Shown here piece after piece: positions 1 to 7,742 of a stretch of 64,000 nucleotides of DNA (position 1 is its first letter; each line of letters opens with the position of its first letter). Origin of the DNA: Pseudomonadota bacterium. Lineage in GTDB: Bacteria > Pseudomonadota > Gammaproteobacteria > Steroidobacterales > Steroidobacteraceae. The notes beneath the pieces are model-generated. The model saw only the letters and a program-made list of their open reading frames with translations, did no database searches and was not told the origin of the DNA. The stretch lies in the NCBI GenBank assembly GCA_003242685.1, contig QGVD01000011.1, forward strand, positions 3,069 to 67,068. Direction: 5' to 3'. A program made the translations under genes and the position numbers.

Positions 1-342
1 CACGGGAAGGCCCGGGCGTGCTTCGAGCCGGCGCACGGATTGCGGCAGCACACCGAGGCACGCGGTATCGCCTTCTTCCGAAGCGGCGAACAGAAGCTGC
101 ATGCCGAGGCAGATTCCGAGAACGGGCTGTGCGAGACGCGGCAGGAGCGTCGCGAGGCCGCTCGCCTGCAGACGGCGCATGGCATCACCCGCCGAGCCGA
201 CGCCGGGCAGGATAACGCGAGGCGCGCATTCGATCTCGCGGACGTCGCTCGTGACGCGCGAGCGCGCGCCGAGGCGCTCGAGCGCGTACTGGAGCGAGGC
301 GAGGTTTGCACCTCCGCTGTCGATGATTACGGTCTCGTCCAT
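1..342 (-). CDS. hisH: HisH, glutamine amidotransferase subunit of imidazole glycerol phosphate synthase (N-terminal part, cut by window edge)
   Basis: HisH releases ammonia from glutamine for HisF in the fifth step of histidine biosynthesis. The 114 visible codons begin MDETVIIDSGGANLASLQYAL, which includes the usual N-terminal SGGANLAS stretch. A class I amidotransferase nucleophile elbow follows (PVLGICLGMQLLF), with the catalytic Cys of GICLGMQ near residue 80. The catalytic His/Glu region lies beyond the window. The ATG at 342 follows the hisB stop by four bases, so the gene is the next cistron of the his operon in the usual G-D-C-B-H order. The family identity is clear; the end of the gene is not visible. 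Confidence 0.93.
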   Translation of the reverse strand, partial: MDETVIIDSGGANLASLQYALERLGARSRVTSDVREIECAPRVILPGVGSAGDAMRRLQASGLATLLPRLAQPVLGICLGMQLLFAASEEGDTACLGVLPQSVRRLEARPGLPV

Positions 343-346
343 GGCC

Positions 347-1420
347 CTAGAGGACGCCCTTGGTGCTCGGCAGCTCGGTTCCTTCGCGGCGGATCGCCTG
401 ACGCAGCGCCCGTCCCGTCGCCTTGAAGCAGGCTTCGACCATGTGATGCGAGTTCTCGCCCGTGACGCTCACGTGCAGCGCCGCGCCGAGCGAGTCCGCG
501 AGCGAGCGGAAGAAGTGGGGCACGAGCTCGGTGGGGAGTCCCCCGACCTGCTCGCGACCGAAACGGCCTTCGAATACTGCGTACGCCCGGCCCGACAGAT
601 CGAGCGCGACCTGAGCGCGGGCCTCGTCCATCGGCAGCAGGAAACCGTAGCGCGCGATGCCGGCCTTGTCGCCGAGCGCGCGGCGCAGAGCCTCGCCGAG
701 GGCGAGCGCGCAGTCCTCCACGGTGTGGTGCTCGTCGACGTGCAGATCGCCCCGGCAGTCGAGCTGCAGGGAGAAACCGCCGTGCTTGGCGATCTGCTCG
801 AGCATGTGGTCGAAGAAACCGATGCCCGTGCGGACGGCGATCGGACCCGGCGAGTCGAGGTCGACGGCCACGTCGATCTGCGTTTCCCGGGTGACACGCT
901 GCACGTGGGCGCGGCGCGCGGTGAGCTCGCGCACGATACCGCCCCACGTTTCCTCCGGCGTGCCGTCGCGGCGCACACGCAGTCCCCGCACGCCGAGATT
1001 GCGCGCGAACTCGAGGTCGGTGTCGCGATCGCCGATCACGGCGCTGCGGGCGAGATCGACGCCGCCTTCGCGCAGTAAATCGCGCACCAGCGCGGTACGC
1101 GGCTTGCGGCACTCGCAGCCGTCGGAAGGCAGATGCGGGCAGATGAACACGGCCTCGAACTCGATGCCCTGCGATGCGAAGGCATCGAGAATGAACCGGT
1201 GTGCGGTCTCGAACGCGGCGCGCGGAAAGCGCTCGGTCCCGAGCCCGTCCTGGTTCGTCACCATGACGAGGCGGTAACCCGCACGCCGCAGCTCACCGAG
1301 AGCCGCGAAGACGCCGGGCATGAAGCGGATCTTCTCGAGCGCGTCCACCTGCTCGTCGGGCGGCTCCTCGACGAGCGTGCCGTCGCGATCGACGAAGAGA
1401 ACTGCGCCACTCTTGCTCAT
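347..1420 (-). CDS. hisB: HisB, bifunctional histidinol-phosphatase / imidazoleglycerol-phosphate dehydratase
   Basis: Fusion enzyme of 357 aa, close to the 355 aa of E. coli HisB. The N-terminal HAD phosphatase domain carries the DRDGT nucleophile motif at residues 11-15 and a Cys/His zinc-loop pattern (CPHLPSDGCECRKP, near 95-110); it makes histidinol from histidinol phosphate. The C-terminal dehydratase domain has GFFDHML, DLHVDEHHTVED and NSHHMVEACFK, the histidine-rich metal motifs of IGP dehydratase. The start overlaps the hisC stop (ATGA, 1417-1420), indicating translational coupling. The fused form is typical of gammaproteobacteria; many other bacteria keep the two activities separate. 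Confidence 0.97.
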   Translation of the reverse strand: MSKSGAVLFVDRDGTLVEEPPDEQVDALEKIRFMPGVFAALGELRRAGYRLVMVTNQDGLGTERFPRAAFETAHRFILDAFASQGIEFEAVFICPHLPSDGCECRKPRTALVRDLLREGGVDLARSAVIGDRDTDLEFARNLGVRGLRVRRDGTPEETWGGIVRELTARRAHVQRVTRETQIDVAVDLDSPGPIAVRTGIGFFDHMLEQIAKHGGFSLQLDCRGDLHVDEHHTVEDCALALGEALRRALGDKAGIARYGFLLPMDEARAQVALDLSGRAYAVFEGRFGREQVGGLPTELVPHFFRSLADSLGAALHVSVTGENSHHMVEACFKATGRALRQAIRREGTELPSTKGVL

Positions 1421-2469
1421 CGCAGTGCTCCGATGACGCGGTCGTTCTGCTCCGGCGTGCCGACGCTGATACGCACGGCGCGCTCGAGCCCCGGCCGGCG
1501 CACGTCGCGGATCAGGATCCCCGCATCGCGCACGCGCTCGAGCATCCGGTCCGGCTCGTGCAGCTCGACGAGCAGGAAGTTCGCGGCGCTCGGCCAGACA
1601 CGGATCACGCCGGGAAGCTCTGCGAGGCCGGCTGCGAGGCGTGCACGCTCCGCAATGATGGTCGCGACGCGGCGCTCGCTCACGGCGAGCTGAGCCGGCT
1701 CGAGGAGCCGGAGCACCGCTTCGATCGTGAGCTGCGTGATGGCGTAAGGCTGTATGACCTTGGAGAGCAGCGCGATCACGTCGGGATGCGCGATGAGCGT
1801 GCCGCAGCGCGCGCCCGCGAGCCCGTGAGCCTTCGACAGCGTGCGCAGCACCGCGATGTGCGGGAAGCGATCGATGTGACGCGCGAGGCTCGGCTTCTCG
1901 GCAAATTCGAGATAGGCCTCGTCGACGACGAGCAGCGCGCGTCCGGTGAGCGCCTCCGCGAGACGCAGCACGGCATCCTCGTCGAGCAGATTGCCGGTGG
2001 GGTTGTTCGGCGAGCACAGGAACACGAGCTTCACGCGCGCGTCGCACCGCTCGAGCACCGCCCGTTCGTCGAGCGCGAAACCGCGGCCGGCATCGAGCGG
2101 TACCGTGACGAGGTCGGCGCCCTGGATGCGCGCGGCAACGGAGTACATGCCGAAGGTCGGCGGGCAGATCAGCACCGCATCCTGTCCGGCACGGCAGAAC
2201 GCGCGCGTCAGCAGATCGATGTGCTCGTCGCTGCCCCGGCCGACGAGCACGCGCTCGACCGGTACTCCGTAGAGCGCCGCGAGCCGCTCGGCCAGCACGC
2301 GCGGAAAGGGTTCCGGGTAGCGGTTGAGCCCCGCGAGCGTGTCGTCACCGAGCGCACGCCAGGGCAGCTCGTTGGCGTGCATACGCTCGTAGATCGGCTC
2401 CCAGGTCGCGTGCTCGTAGGGCTTCAGCGCCAGGATGTCCGGTCGTGCGAGTCCGTTCAGCCAGCTCAT
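1417..2469 (-). CDS. hisC: HisC, histidinol-phosphate aminotransferase
   Basis: PLP-dependent fold-type I aminotransferase of 350 aa, which converts imidazole acetol phosphate and glutamate to histidinol phosphate. Visible family signatures are GRGSDEHIDLLTRAF, SPNNPTGNLL, VVDEAYLEFAE and the PLP-lysine segment RTLSKAHGLAGARCG. The start MSWLNGLARPDI was chosen over longer upstream frames because it overlaps the hisD stop by four bases (ATGA, 2466-2469) and matches the family's N-terminus, LARPDILALKPYEHA. It is the third gene of the his operon. Identification rests on both sequence and context. Confidence 0.96.
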   Translation of the reverse strand: MSWLNGLARPDILALKPYEHATWEPIYERMHANELPWRALGDDTLAGLNRYPEPFPRVLAERLAALYGVPVERVLVGRGSDEHIDLLTRAFCRAGQDAVLICPPTFGMYSVAARIQGADLVTVPLDAGRGFALDERAVLERCDARVKLVFLCSPNNPTGNLLDEDAVLRLAEALTGRALLVVDEAYLEFAEKPSLARHIDRFPHIAVLRTLSKAHGLAGARCGTLIAHPDVIALLSKVIQPYAITQLTIEAVLRLLEPAQLAVSERRVATIIAERARLAAGLAELPGVIRVWPSAANFLLVELHEPDRMLERVRDAGILIRDVRRPGLERAVRISVGTPEQNDRVIGALR

Positions 2470-3821
2470 CGCGTCCCGTCCCCGGAGGAGACCTTCGCCG
2501 GCCTGGCGAGCGCATCGAGGCGGCAGGAGACTGCGCGCGCGTGCGCATCGAGCCCCTCGAGCTCCGCCAGCGTGACCGCGACGGGGCCGAGCGCGCGCAG
2601 GCCGTCCGGCGTGAGCTCCTGCACGGTGATGCGCTTGACGAAATCGTCGAGCGACAGACCGCTGTAGGCGCGCGCGTAGCCGTAGGTCGGCAGCACGTGG
2701 TTCGTGCCGGAACAGTAGTCGCCCATGGGCTCGGGCGTCCATTCGCCGAGGAAGATCGAGCCGGCGTGCTGGATACGCGGCAGCAGGGCGCGCGGGTCAC
2801 GGGTGTGAACGATGAGATGCTCGGGCGCGTACTCGTTCGAGACGTCGACGGCTGCGTCGAGATCCTTCACCACGATGCAGCGCGCGGCGCGCACGGACTC
2901 CTGCAGCACCGCGTTGCGCGAGAGCCGCGCCATCTGCGCGTGCACCTGCTCGACGACGGCCTGCGCGAGAGTCCGCGACGACGTGACGAGCACGGCCTGT
3001 GCCTGAGTGTCGTGCTCCGCCTGGGCGAGCAGATCGGCGGCGACGAAGGCGGGCCGCGCGTTCTCGTCCGCGATCACGAGCACTTCGGACGGACCTGCCG
3101 GCAGATCGCAGGCTGCGCCTGCGGGATCGGCAGCGACGAGCTGTTTCGCGGCCGTGACCCATGCGCTGCCGGGACCGAAGATCTTGTCGACCTTGGGCAC
3201 CGTCTGTGTGCCGTAGGCCATCGCGGCGATCGCCTGCGCACCGCCGACGCAGAACACCGTGTCGATGCCGCAGAGCTCGGCGGCCACGAGCACTGCCGGA
3301 TCGGGCTGGCCGTCGGGGCGCGGACCCGTGCACAGCACGCGGCGCGGACATCCCGCGATGCGCGCGGGCACCGCGAGCATGATCACGGCGGAGGGCAGCG
3401 GCGCCTGTGAGGCGGGCACATACAGGCCCACGGCCTGGATGGGGCGCACGATGCGTTCGCACAGCACGCCGGGCATCGTCTCCACCATCAGCGGTCCGCC
3501 GAGCTGTGCCGTATGGAAGCGCTCGACGTTCGCGATCGCCTGCTCGATGGCCGCGATCTGATTCGCCTGGAGCGCCCTGCGCGCCGCCGCGAACTGCGCA
3601 CGGGTCACTGCGAAGCTCTCCACGCGCACGCGGTCGAACTGCTCCGTGAAGCGGCGCAGCGCGTCGTCGCCCTCGCGCCTCACGGTCGCGATGATGTCGG
3701 CCACGCGTGCGACGATGTCGTCGCGCCGTGACTGCACGGGACGCGCGAGCGCTGCCTGCCGGCCGGCGGCATCGAGCGCATCCCACTCGATGATCTGAAG
3801 GACGGCGGGGGCGGCGCTCAT
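2466..3821 (-). CDS. hisD: HisD, histidinol dehydrogenase
   Basis: Zinc- and NAD-dependent four-electron oxidation of L-histidinol to L-histidine, the last two steps of the pathway. The 451 aa product is slightly longer than the roughly 434 aa E. coli enzyme because of an N-terminal extension. Signatures are VDKIFGPGSAWVTAAK, PAGPSEVLVIADE, the metal/catalytic segment LLAQAEHDTQAQ and, near the C-terminus, NEYAPEHLIVHT and GTNHVLPTYGYARAYSGLS. The ATG at 3821 overlaps the hisG stop (ATGA, 3818-3821). Nothing suggests loss of function. Confidence 0.97.
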   Translation of the reverse strand: MSAAPAVLQIIEWDALDAAGRQAALARPVQSRRDDIVARVADIIATVRREGDDALRRFTEQFDRVRVESFAVTRAQFAAARRALQANQIAAIEQAIANVERFHTAQLGGPLMVETMPGVLCERIVRPIQAVGLYVPASQAPLPSAVIMLAVPARIAGCPRRVLCTGPRPDGQPDPAVLVAAELCGIDTVFCVGGAQAIAAMAYGTQTVPKVDKIFGPGSAWVTAAKQLVAADPAGAACDLPAGPSEVLVIADENARPAFVAADLLAQAEHDTQAQAVLVTSSRTLAQAVVEQVHAQMARLSRNAVLQESVRAARCIVVKDLDAAVDVSNEYAPEHLIVHTRDPRALLPRIQHAGSIFLGEWTPEPMGDYCSGTNHVLPTYGYARAYSGLSLDDFVKRITVQELTPDGLRALGPVAVTLAELEGLDAHARAVSCRLDALARPAKVSSGDGTR

Positions 3822-4720
3822 GCGAGCATCTTCTCGACGGGCAGCACCAGCATCGCGCTCGCGCCGGCCTTCTTCAGACTCTCGAGCGTCTCCCAGAACA
3901 CGTTCTCGCGGCATACCGCGTGCACGGCCACCTTGTCCGGGAAGCCCTCGAGCGGAATGATGGTGGGCGACTCGCTGCCCGGCAGGAGGCGCCGGATCTC
4001 GGGGAGCGCGGCACGCGGCGCGTGCAGCATGATGTACTTGCTCTCGCGCACCTGCTGCACGCCTTCGATGCGCATCAGCAGCCGCTGGACCCACTCGTCC
4101 TTCTGCGGCGGAAGCTCGACCGGCGTGCGGATGAGCACCGCGTGGCTCTCGAGAACGGTCTCGACCTCGCGCAGATGATTCGCCTGCAGCGTCGAGCCGG
4201 TGGAAACGAGATCGCAGATGAGATCGGCACGCCCGAGCCGCGGGGCGATCTCCACGGCGCCGGACAGCGTGACGATCTCGGCCTGCACGTCACGCTCGCG
4301 CAGAAACTTCTCGAGCAGATAAGGGTAGGTGGTCGCGATCCGCTTGCCGCGGAGCGATGAAGGTCCCTCGTAGCTCGTGCCTTCGGGCACGGCGAGCGAG
4401 AGCCGGCAGCGGCCGAAGTCGAGCGTGCGCACGACCTCGAAGCGCGCGCGGTGCCCGCGCGCGGCGAGCTCGAGCCGCTTCTCCTCGATCACGTTCATGC
4501 CGACGAGCCCGAGATCGCACACGTCTTCCTGTACGAGGTCGGGAATGTCGTCGTCGCGCACGAAGAGCACGTCGAGCGGCATGTTCTCGCCGTAGCCCAT
4601 GAGCTGATCCTTGCCGCGCGAGAGCTTGAGGCCGCAGCGCGTGAGCAGGTCGAGCGAGGGATCGGTGAGACGGCCGGACTTCTGGACCGCGAGCTTCAGA
4701 CGCAGGTCGCCTTCATCCAT
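3818..4720 (-). CDS. hisG: HisG, ATP phosphoribosyltransferase (long, self-regulated form)
   Basis: First committed step of histidine synthesis: ATP plus PRPP gives phosphoribosyl-ATP. At 300 aa it is the long HisG form (E. coli 299 aa), with an N-terminal catalytic domain and a C-terminal ACT-like domain for histidine feedback, so no HisZ partner is needed. Motifs are LKLAVQKSGRL at the N-terminus, the PRPP loop ICDLVSTGSTLQANHL, and a C-terminal segment ending GFPDKVAVHAV. The ATG at 4720 (MDEGDLRLKLAVQ) lies inside the last codons of the upstream TrpR-like gene, an 8-base overlap that implies cotranscription. Confidence 0.97.
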   Translation of the reverse strand: MDEGDLRLKLAVQKSGRLTDPSLDLLTRCGLKLSRGKDQLMGYGENMPLDVLFVRDDDIPDLVQEDVCDLGLVGMNVIEEKRLELAARGHRARFEVVRTLDFGRCRLSLAVPEGTSYEGPSSLRGKRIATTYPYLLEKFLRERDVQAEIVTLSGAVEIAPRLGRADLICDLVSTGSTLQANHLREVETVLESHAVLIRTPVELPPQKDEWVQRLLMRIEGVQQVRESKYIMLHAPRAALPEIRRLLPGSESPTIIPLEGFPDKVAVHAVCRENVFWETLESLKKAGASAMLVLPVEKMLA

Positions 4721-5102
4721 GACGCGTGACCTCCGGGCGCGCAGCGGACTGTGCGGCGCGTACGCCGTTGCCGCGGCGGGCACCATTCGAGCGGCGTGCC
4801 GCCTCGAGGCGGCGGACCGCGAGCGCGTATCCGCCGTTGCCGTTGGCGAGGAAGCGCGCCACCCGTCCGATGGTGGTGACGCTCACGCCGGTCAGGCGGT
4901 GGATCTCGCGGTAGGAGAGGCCGCGGCGCAGCCATTCGACGACCGCCCAGCGGTCCGCCATCGCCTGCAGCTCGGCGGGCGTGCACAGGTCGCGGAAGAA
5001 GGCGCGGCACTCCTCGGGAGTGCGCAGCGAGGTGATCGCCGCGTAGAGATTGCGCTCGGCGAGCGCTTCCTGGCGCGGGCTGACGTTACGGTGCAGTTTC
5101 AT
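4713..5102 (-). CDS. TrpR/YerC-family transcriptional regulator heading the his operon
   Basis: A 129-aa DNA-binding protein of the TrpR superfamily (YerC/YecD group). The core is LRTPEECRAFFRDLCTPAELQAMADRW followed by a helix-turn-helix, LSYREIHRLTGVSVTTIGRVARFL, ending in the GNGGY typical of this family. A basic Arg-rich tail of about 35 residues follows. It lacks an obvious reason to bind tryptophan and sits directly upstream of hisG with an 8-base overlap, so a role in sensing histidine supply or its own level is likely (inference). Three tandem 8-bp repeats 15-38 bases before its start codon are the best candidate operator. Similar genes precede hisG in Xanthomonadales. Confidence 0.85.
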   Translation of the reverse strand: MKLHRNVSPRQEALAERNLYAAITSLRTPEECRAFFRDLCTPAELQAMADRWAVVEWLRRGLSYREIHRLTGVSVTTIGRVARFLANGNGGYALAVRRLEAARRSNGARRGNGVRAAQSAARPEVTRHG

Positions 5103-5116
5103 GCCGTCTCGGGTGT

Positions 5117-5140
5117 ATTAACGTATTAGCACATTAGCAC
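5117..5140 (-). promoter_or_regulatory. Candidate operator: three tandem 8-bp repeats upstream of the trpR-like/his operon
   Basis: Read on the minus strand, three adjoining octamers are GTGCTAAT (5140-5133), GTGCTAAT (5132-5125) and ACGTTAAT (5124-5117). The first two are identical and the third matches at six of eight positions. A possible promoter overlaps them: TTGTGC (5142-5137) and TAATAC (5120-5115), 16 bases apart. The site is AT-rich against a GC-rich background and ends 14 bases before the regulator's ATG, so bound protein would block transcription or initiation. The repeats are seen directly; the operator role and the binding protein are inferred. Confidence 0.55.
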
Positions 5141-5202
5141 AACGGCGGTGTTCCGGCCAGCGCGACACGGCGCGGCGCCTGGAGAAGTGTGGACAGTATC
5201 GC

Positions 5203-5231
5203 TTGACTGCCTGTGGGGGCGGCCCTAGACT
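5203..5231 (+). promoter_or_regulatory. Sigma70-type promoter of the metX-metB operon
   Basis: TTGACT (5203-5208) and TAGACT (5226-5231) are separated by 17 bases. Transcription would start at about 5238-5240, exactly where the 5' strand of the riboswitch P1 helix begins, which supports the assignment. The same hexamer pair with an 18-base spacer appears upstream of the ABC operon at 29485-29514. Confidence 0.7.
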
Positions 5232-5239
5232 GCCGCGCA

Positions 5240-5348
5240 CTCATCGAGACCGGCTGAGGGAAAGGCCCTTCGACGCCGGGGCAACCGCCAGGCCTAACCA
5301 GTCTGGAAAGGTGCCAACTCCTGCGACCTTGCGAGGTCGACAGATGAG
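5240..5348 (+). promoter_or_regulatory. SAM-I (S-box) riboswitch aptamer
   Basis: The conserved S-box core is readable: P1 CTCATC (5240-5245) pairs with GATGAG (5343-5348). Between them are GAGGGA, AGGCCC, a GGCAACC segment, a CCAG/CTGG P3 hairpin, AAGGTGCCAACTCCTGCG, and a GACCT/AGGTC P4 hairpin. This aptamer binds S-adenosylmethionine and switches off methionine genes. It precedes metX, the expected target. SAM-I elements are mainly a Firmicutes feature, but one is known upstream of the met operon in Xanthomonas. The aptamer call is strong; the switching mechanism is described separately. Confidence 0.93.
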
Positions 5349-5421
5349 CAGTCGCGTAGCCTGCGCTCCGCTCTCGAGCGGGGTAGCACGGATGGGCGCG
5401 ACAGACCCGCGTGTTGTGCGG

Positions 5422-5464
5422 GTGCTCCGCAGGAGTGCCGGTGAGCCTTCGATCAGCGGAGCAC
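5422..5464 (+). promoter_or_regulatory. Expression platform of the SAM-I switch: Shine-Dalgarno sequester stem
   Basis: GTGCTCCGC (5422-5430) is a perfect 9-base complement of GCGGAGCAC (5456-5464), which contains the metX ribosome-binding GGAG (5458-5461). The neighbouring CGCAGGAGT (5428-5436) is a perfect complement of ACTCCTGCG inside the aptamer (5317-5325) and shares three bases with the sequestering arm, so the two pairings exclude each other. Without SAM the aptamer strand would hold 5428-5436 and free the ribosome site; with SAM the site would be masked. The complementarities are seen; the switching is inferred. No U-tract follows, so control is probably translational. Confidence 0.65.
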
Positions 5465-5468
5465 TCGA

Positions 5469-6515
5469 TTGAATCCAGTTTCGGACAAGCTCACGGCCGG
5501 CGCGACCGCCGGCGATGCGGTGTCTTCCGCGCGCGAATCGAGCGTGCGCGAGGGGATCCTCGAGGTTCCGGGCAGGGTGACCCTGCACCACGGTGGAACG
5601 CTCGAGGGCGTGCGCATCGCCTGGCGTCTCGTCGGCCCCTCCGGCGCGCCGGTCATCGCCGCGCTCGGCGGCATCTCGGCCAACCGCCGCGTGTGTCTCA
5701 CCGAGGACCCGCGCGACAGCTGGTGGTCGGAGATCGTGGGACCCGGACGCGCGCTCGACACCGCGCGCTATCGGATCCTGAGCATCGATTACCTGGGAGG
5801 CAGCGGCGAGAGCACGGGACCCGTTGCGGGCCAGACTTTCCCGAGCCTCTCGAGCTACGACCAGGCCGACGCGCTGCTGCGCGTCCTGAATCATCTCGGC
5901 CTCAAGTCGCTGCGCGCGTTCGCGGGCGGCTCGTACGGCGGAATGGTCGGGCTCGCCTTCGCCGAGCGTTATCCCGAGCGGCTGTCGCACCTCATCGTGA
6001 TCGGCGCGGCCGACAGGGCTCACCCGATGGCGACCGCGTGGCGCAGCGTGCAGCGGAACATCGTCCGCTATGCCATCGAAAGGGGACAGCCTGCCGAAGG
6101 ACTGAAGCTCGCGCGCGCGCTCGCCATGGCGACCTACCGCAGCAGCGAGGAGTTCGCCGCGCGCTTCTCCGGAGCACCGACGCGCGCGGGAGACCGCTTC
6201 GTGTTCCCGGTCGAGGAATACCTCTTCGCGCGCGGCGCCGACTACGCGACGCGCTACCGGCCGGAGTCCTTCCTGTGCCTGTCGGAGTCGATCGACCTGC
6301 ACCGCGTCGACGCCACGCGGATCTTCGTGCCTACCACGGCCGTCGCCGTGCGTGAGGACCAGCTCGTGCCGCTCGCGGACATCCGCGCAATGGTCGCGCG
6401 CCTTCCCTCGGGTCGCCTGCACGAGATCTCCTCCGTCTTCGGACACGACGCCTTCCTGAAGGAGCCCGAGCAGTTGCGAGCCATCTTCTCGAGCGCGCTG
6501 GGAGAGACGCCATGA
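5469..6515 (+). CDS. metX: MetX, homoserine O-acyltransferase
   Basis: Alpha/beta-hydrolase enzyme that acylates homoserine with acetyl- or succinyl-CoA, the first step toward methionine. The 348-aa product has the nucleophile elbow GGSYGGM (Ser155), catalytic Asp297 (AVREDQLVP) and His326 (FGHDAFL). The TTG at 5469 was chosen because GGAG lies seven bases upstream and the reading frame has no earlier good start. The acyl donor cannot be read reliably: MetX-fold enzymes of Xanthomonas-like bacteria often use succinyl-CoA. Its stop overlaps the metB start (ATGA), and it is controlled by the SAM-I riboswitch. Confidence 0.9.
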   Translation: MNPVSDKLTAGATAGDAVSSARESSVREGILEVPGRVTLHHGGTLEGVRIAWRLVGPSGAPVIAALGGISANRRVCLTEDPRDSWWSEIVGPGRALDTARYRILSIDYLGGSGESTGPVAGQTFPSLSSYDQADALLRVLNHLGLKSLRAFAGGSYGGMVGLAFAERYPERLSHLIVIGAADRAHPMATAWRSVQRNIVRYAIERGQPAEGLKLARALAMATYRSSEEFAARFSGAPTRAGDRFVFPVEEYLFARGADYATRYRPESFLCLSESIDLHRVDATRIFVPTTAVAVREDQLVPLADIRAMVARLPSGRLHEISSVFGHDAFLKEPEQLRAIFSSALGETP

Positions 6516-7678
6516 GCGATGCTCCCGATCCCGTCACGCAGGCCGTGCGCGCCGGCCTGGAAACGTGCGACGTCACCGGTGCGGTCGTTCCGCCGATCCA
6601 CCTGACCTCCACGTTCGCGTTCCGCGCCTTCGGCGAGAAGCGCGGCTACGACTACACGCGCTCGGGTAATCCGACGCGCGACCTGCTCGCTCAGGCGCTG
6701 GCGGACCTCGAAGGAGGAGCAGGTGCCGTCGTCACCAGCTCCGGCATGTCGGCGGTCACACTGGTGGGTCACCTGCTGACTGCCGGCGCGCGCATCGTCG
6801 CACCGCACGACTGCTACGGCGGCTCGTACCGCCTGTTCGATGCCTGGCGGAGGCGAGGGGAGCTGGAAGTCGAGTTCGTCGACTTCGGCGATCCGGCGGC
6901 GCTGAGCGCGGCGCTCCAAAAGCCCGCGGCCATGCTGTGGATCGAGACGCCGAGCAATCCGCTCCTGCGCGTCACCGACATCGCCGCCTGCGCAGAGCTC
7001 GGCCGCCGCGCCGGCGCGCTCGTCGTGGTGGACAACACCTTCCTCTCGCCCGGCTGGCAGCGGCCGCTGGCGCTCGGCGCGGACATCGTCGTGCACTCGA
7101 CGACGAAGTACCTCAACGGACACAGCGACGTCGTCGGCGGCGCGGTGATCGCGCGCGAGAAGTCCCACTACGAGCAGCTCGTGTGGTGGGCCAACTGTCT
7201 CGGCGTGACCGGCGCGCCGTTCGACAGCTTCCTCACGCTGCGCGGACTGCGCACTCTCCATGCCCGTCTCGAATGCCACGGCCGCAATGCTCAGGCGATC
7301 GCGGAGTACCTCGCCGGGCAGCCGGGTGTCGCACGCGTCTACTACCCCGGGCTGCCGACGCATCCGGGGCACGAGATCGCACGGCGTCAGCAGACCGGTT
7401 TCGGCGGCATCGTCACGTTCGAGCTGCGCGGCGGGCTCGAGGCGGTCCGCGCCTTCGTGAAAGGGCTGCGGTACTTCTCGCTCGCCGAGTCGCTGGGTGG
7501 CGTGGAGAGTCTCATCGCGCATCCTGCCACGATGACGCACGCCGCGATGGACCCCGAAGCACGGCGCAGGGCAGGGCTGGTCGACGGACTGCTGCGGCTG
7601 TCCGTGGGCATCGAGGCGCTGGACGATCTGCGCAACGATCTGGCCGCAGGACTCGAGCGGGCCCGGGCGGTTGCCTGA
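6512..7678 (+). CDS. metB: Cystathionine gamma-synthase / O-acylhomoserine sulfhydrylase-family enzyme (MetB)
   Basis: PLP enzyme of the Cys/Met metabolism family, 388 aa. The PLP lysine is Lys199 in HSTTKYLNGHSDVVGG; further motifs are YTRSGNPTRDLL, SSGMSAVTLV, ETPSNPLLRVTD and SLGGVESLIAHPATMTH. With the adjacent metX product as substrate it would join O-acylhomoserine and cysteine to form cystathionine. The MetB/MetC/MetZ subfamilies are hard to separate by eye; the metX context and the length favour MetB. It is translationally coupled to metX (overlap 6512-6515) and is the last gene of the SAM-controlled operon. Confidence 0.88.
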   Translation: MSDAPDPVTQAVRAGLETCDVTGAVVPPIHLTSTFAFRAFGEKRGYDYTRSGNPTRDLLAQALADLEGGAGAVVTSSGMSAVTLVGHLLTAGARIVAPHDCYGGSYRLFDAWRRRGELEVEFVDFGDPAALSAALQKPAAMLWIETPSNPLLRVTDIAACAELGRRAGALVVVDNTFLSPGWQRPLALGADIVVHSTTKYLNGHSDVVGGAVIAREKSHYEQLVWWANCLGVTGAPFDSFLTLRGLRTLHARLECHGRNAQAIAEYLAGQPGVARVYYPGLPTHPGHEIARRQQTGFGGIVTFELRGGLEAVRAFVKGLRYFSLAESLGGVESLIAHPATMTHAAMDPEARRRAGLVDGLLRLSVGIEALDDLRNDLAAGLERARAVA

Positions 7679-7679
7679 T

Positions 7680-7720
7680 CACGACTCACGCCGGCTGCCT
7701 CGCAGCCGGCGTGAGTCGTG
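7680..7720. terminator. Bidirectional terminator-like palindrome between metB and leuB
   Basis: A perfect 19-bp inverted repeat (7680-7698 with 7702-7720) around a CTC loop lies between the convergent metB and leuB genes, starting two bases after the metB stop. There is no U-run on either side, so it may act as a strong mRNA-protecting hairpin or with Rho rather than as a textbook intrinsic terminator. Confidence 0.7.
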
Positions 7721-7742
7721 CACGTGAACGCGCCGGTTCTCT

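Noticed and set aside
5441..6355. GTG with AGGAG just upstream, in another frame over metX
   Set aside because: It would give an Arg-rich product with no metX motifs; the AGGAG belongs to the riboswitch pairing region.
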